Part shown: piece after piece, positions 4,710-6,588 of the stretch
How the letters are laid out: each line of letters begins with the position of its first letter
Position numbering within the stretch: position 1 is the first letter of the stretch
Assembly (NCBI GenBank): GCA_030840515.1
Contig: JAVEEJ010000096.1
Span: forward strand, 1 to 6,588
Direction of reading: 5' to 3'
Source of the DNA: Frankiaceae bacterium
GTDB lineage: Bacteria; Actinomycetota; Actinomycetes; JAVEEJ01
Length of the DNA: 6,588 bases
Position numbers and translations under genes: made by a program
The notes under the pieces: model-generated
What the model was told of the DNA's origin: nothing
What the model saw: the letters and a program-made list of their open reading frames with translations, nothing else
Database searches by the model: none

Positions 4710-6571
4710 GCGCCGTGACGCTCAGCCTTCCGCGGGGTGGGCGAAGGCTTGCCCTACCCGAGCGCAGCCTCGTCCCGCTGGGCATGCTCGCCTGCGCCGT
4801 CGTGGTCGTGCTGTTGGGCCGTGCCGGGGTGCTGAACAACTTCCGGGCTTCGGTCGGGGGCAAGGCCGTGAGCCTCGCGGTCGCGGCAATCGCGCTCAAC
4901 GTGCTGATGGGGTACGCCGGGCAGATCTCGCTGGCCCACATGACCTTCGTGGGCATCGGCGCCTACACCGCCGGCTACCTCACGGCCGTCGAGCACCTGC
5001 GCATGCCCTTCTACGCGGGGATCGTGGGGGCGATGCTCATGGGAGCGGGCATCGCCTTCCTCATCGGCCTGCCTGCGCTGCGGCTGCGAGGGCTCTACCT
5101 CGCCATCGTCACCATCGGGTTCACCTTCGTCGGTGAGGAGTCGTTGTTCAGGATCGAGGCGCTCTCCGGCGGCAGCGGTGGGATCCGGCTGCCTCGTCCC
5201 TACTTCGGCGGCGCGGGGCTCACGCGCGACAGCGACTACCTGGCACTGCTTGTGGTGATCCTCGCGGTGGTGTGGCTGATCGACTCCAACCTGCTGGACT
5301 CCAAGCTCGGCCGGGCATTCCACGCGATCCGCGCCGACGAGCAGACCGCTGCCTCGTTCGGGATCGACACCGCGGGCTACAAGCTGCTGGCCTTCGGTAT
5401 CTCGGGCGCGATGGCCGGTCTCGCTGGCGCCATGCTCGGGCCGGTGTCCGGCATCGCCAACGCGGAGGCTTTCCCGTTCGAGAGCTCGCTGGCGCTTGTC
5501 ATCTTCGTGATCGTTGGTGGTCTCGGCAGTCGGGTCGGCGCGCTGGTCATGGCGCTCACCTTCACGATCTTCCCGGAGATCCTCGTCAAGGTCTTCGGGG
5601 GCGGGATCCGCGGCTTCGACCTCATCATCGGCTCACTGCTGCTCATCGCGACGGTGGCCATCAACCCCGGCGGGCTCGCGGCCGCCCTGCGCGAGCGTGA
5701 AGAGAAGCGCAACGCCAAGGAGTACGCCGAAGCCGACACGGCCACCCTGCCCGATTTGCCGCGCCCGTCCGGCATCACCCGTCGCATCGGCGCCAGGCGC
5801 GGGCAGCCGCTGCTCTCGGTTCGCGACGCGACGGTGCGCTTCGGCGGCTTGATCGCACTCGATGGTGCCTCGATCAATGTCTTCCCCGGCACCATCACCG
5901 GTCTCATCGGCCCCAACGGCGCAGGCAAGACCACCCTGTTCAACGTCGCGGCGGGCGTCATCAAGCCCTCTCGCGGTCATGTCGAGCTGTTCGGCAAGGA
6001 CGTCACCAACGAGCCGGCGTTCGCCCGCGCTGAGCTGGGTCTGGGTCGCACGTTCCAGCTCATCGGGCTGGCCAAGCACCTGTCGGTGCTCGACAACCTC
6101 ATGCTCGCCCAGCACACGGTCGCCGACTACGGCATCGGTGAGGCGCTGCTTCGGGTGGGAAGAGCGCCGGCGCAGGAGAAGCAGCTGCGCGAGCGCGCGA
6201 TGGAGGCGATCAGGGCGCTCGGCTTCGAGCGCTATCGCGACACCTCGGTGAAGCACCTGAGCCATGGCCAGCAGCGCATCGTCGAGATCGGCTGCACCCT
6301 CGTCACCGCGCCGGAGCTCGTGCTGCTCGACGAGCCCAGCGCGGGCATGTCACCCGGTGCCGCGGAGAACCTCGCCGAGCGGCTCGCCGACATCCGCGAC
6401 CAGCTCGGGCGGACGGTGCTGATCATCGAGCACAACCTGCCGCTGGTGCTCGGGATCTGCGACGAGATCTACACGCTGTCCGCCGGGCAGGTCATCGCGC
6501 ACGACACCCCGGAGGAGATCGCGGTGCACCCCGAAGTGGTCGCGTCCTACTTGGGCACGGCGGTCGTGTGA
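4706..6571 (+). CDS. livM: Fused LivM-type permease and LivG-type ATPase of the ABC importer
   Basis: A 621-residue protein joining the second pore subunit to an ATPase. Residues 1 to about 327 are a LivM permease. It has the conserved GYAGQISLAH (69-78) followed by MTFVGIGAYTAGYL, and the ATPase-docking loop AIRADEQTAASFGID (IRADE at 208-212). A charged linker (about 328-368) leads to a LivG ABC domain (369-621). That domain has Walker A GPNGAGKT (402-409), Q-loop Gln451 (GRTFQ), signature LSHGQ (518-522), Walker B LVLLDE (538-543, catalytic Glu543) and H-loop His576. All ATPase residues are intact, and LSHGQQR is a normal LivG/LivF variant of LSGGQ. There is no stop codon or frame change between the halves, so the fusion looks genuine. 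It starts in a 4-nt overlap with livH, and its TGA overlaps the next start. It should pair with LivH in the membrane and with a LivF-like ATPase at the cytoplasmic face. Confidence 0.95.
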   Translation: MSAVTLSLPRGGRRLALPERSLVPLGMLACAVVVVLLGRAGVLNNFRASVGGKAVSLAVAAIALNVLMGYAGQISLAHMTFVGIGAYTAGYLTAVEHLRMPFYAGIVGAMLMGAGIAFLIGLPALRLRGLYLAIVTIGFTFVGEESLFRIEALSGGSGGIRLPRPYFGGAGLTRDSDYLALLVVILAVVWLIDSNLLDSKLGRAFHAIRADEQTAASFGIDTAGYKLLAFGISGAMAGLAGAMLGPVSGIANAEAFPFESSLALVIFVIVGGLGSRVGALVMALTFTIFPEILVKVFGGGIRGFDLIIGSLLLIATVAINPGGLAAALREREEKRNAKEYAEADTATLPDLPRPSGITRRIGARRGQPLLSVRDATVRFGGLIALDGASINVFPGTITGLIGPNGAGKTTLFNVAAGVIKPSRGHVELFGKDVTNEPAFARAELGLGRTFQLIGLAKHLSVLDNLMLAQHTVADYGIGEALLRVGRAPAQEKQLRERAMEAIRALGFERYRDTSVKHLSHGQQRIVEIGCTLVTAPELVLLDEPSAGMSPGAAENLAERLADIRDQLGRTVLIIEHNLPLVLGICDEIYTLSAGQVIAHDTPEEIAVHPEVVASYLGTAVV

Positions 6572-6588
6572 TGGCGGACACTGTGAAG
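6571..6588 (+). CDS. Start of the next operon gene (probably the second ATPase, LivF), 5' fragment
   Basis: ATG 6571 overlaps the previous TGA by one base (TGATG) and opens Met-Ala-Asp-Thr-Val-Lys before the window ends. An in-frame GTG at 6568 would give a 4-nt GTGA overlap and is an alternative start. No clear Shine-Dalgarno sequence precedes it, so it probably depends on coupling. Six residues cannot identify a protein. A LivF-type ATPase is inferred because this importer family normally needs a second ATPase and none is seen elsewhere in the window. Confidence 0.45.

Overview
The window is high-GC DNA with tightly packed genes, GTG starts and 1-4 nt gene overlaps. It carries the divergent RDD/SpoIIM-type membrane gene pair typical of actinobacteria. 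It is most likely chromosomal DNA of a high-GC Gram-positive actinomycete. A Nocardioides-like or related lineage is plausible, but the sequence alone does not fix the genus.

Left part (1-2189), ordinary chromosomal genes. The window opens inside the 3' end of ahcY (S-adenosylhomocysteine hydrolase, + strand, ends 297). A gene for an RDD-family membrane protein (398-1144, - strand) converges on it. Only 34 bp separates that gene's start from a divergent gene for a SpoIIM-family multi-pass membrane protein (1179-2189, + strand).

Regulatory gap (2190-2301). This 112-bp gap holds three things. A 7-bp-stem hairpin sits just after the spoIIM-type stop. A near-perfect CRP/GlxR-type inverted repeat (GGTGA-N6-TCACA, 9 of 10 consensus bases) lies about 50 bp before the next start. 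A strong ribosome binding site precedes that start.

Right part (2302-6588), a HAAT-type (branched-chain amino acid/amide family) ABC importer operon. The genes are a lipoprotein substrate-binding protein (2302-3822), a LivH-type permease (3822-4709), a natural LivM-LivG permease-ATPase fusion (4706-6571), and the first codons of another gene (from 6568 or 6571), probably the second ATPase, LivF. Overlaps of 1, 4 and 1 or 4 nt imply one translationally coupled transcript. The binding protein captures substrate outside the membrane, LivH and the LivM half form the pore, and the LivG half with the next product would supply ATP hydrolysis. The substrate cannot be read from sequence.

The most unusual element is in the binding-protein gene. 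Between lipobox and binding domain lies a low-complexity Gly-Thr linker, four GT dipeptides, Thr-Pro, then 26 uninterrupted GT dipeptides. It is encoded by a degenerate GGNACN hexanucleotide array (2452-2637) and begins with a canonical G-quadruplex motif. I see no CRISPR array, tRNA, rRNA, insertion sequence or phage gene. I do not see evidence of a wholly new multi-gene system; the repeat linker and the putative CRP-type site are the features most worth checking.
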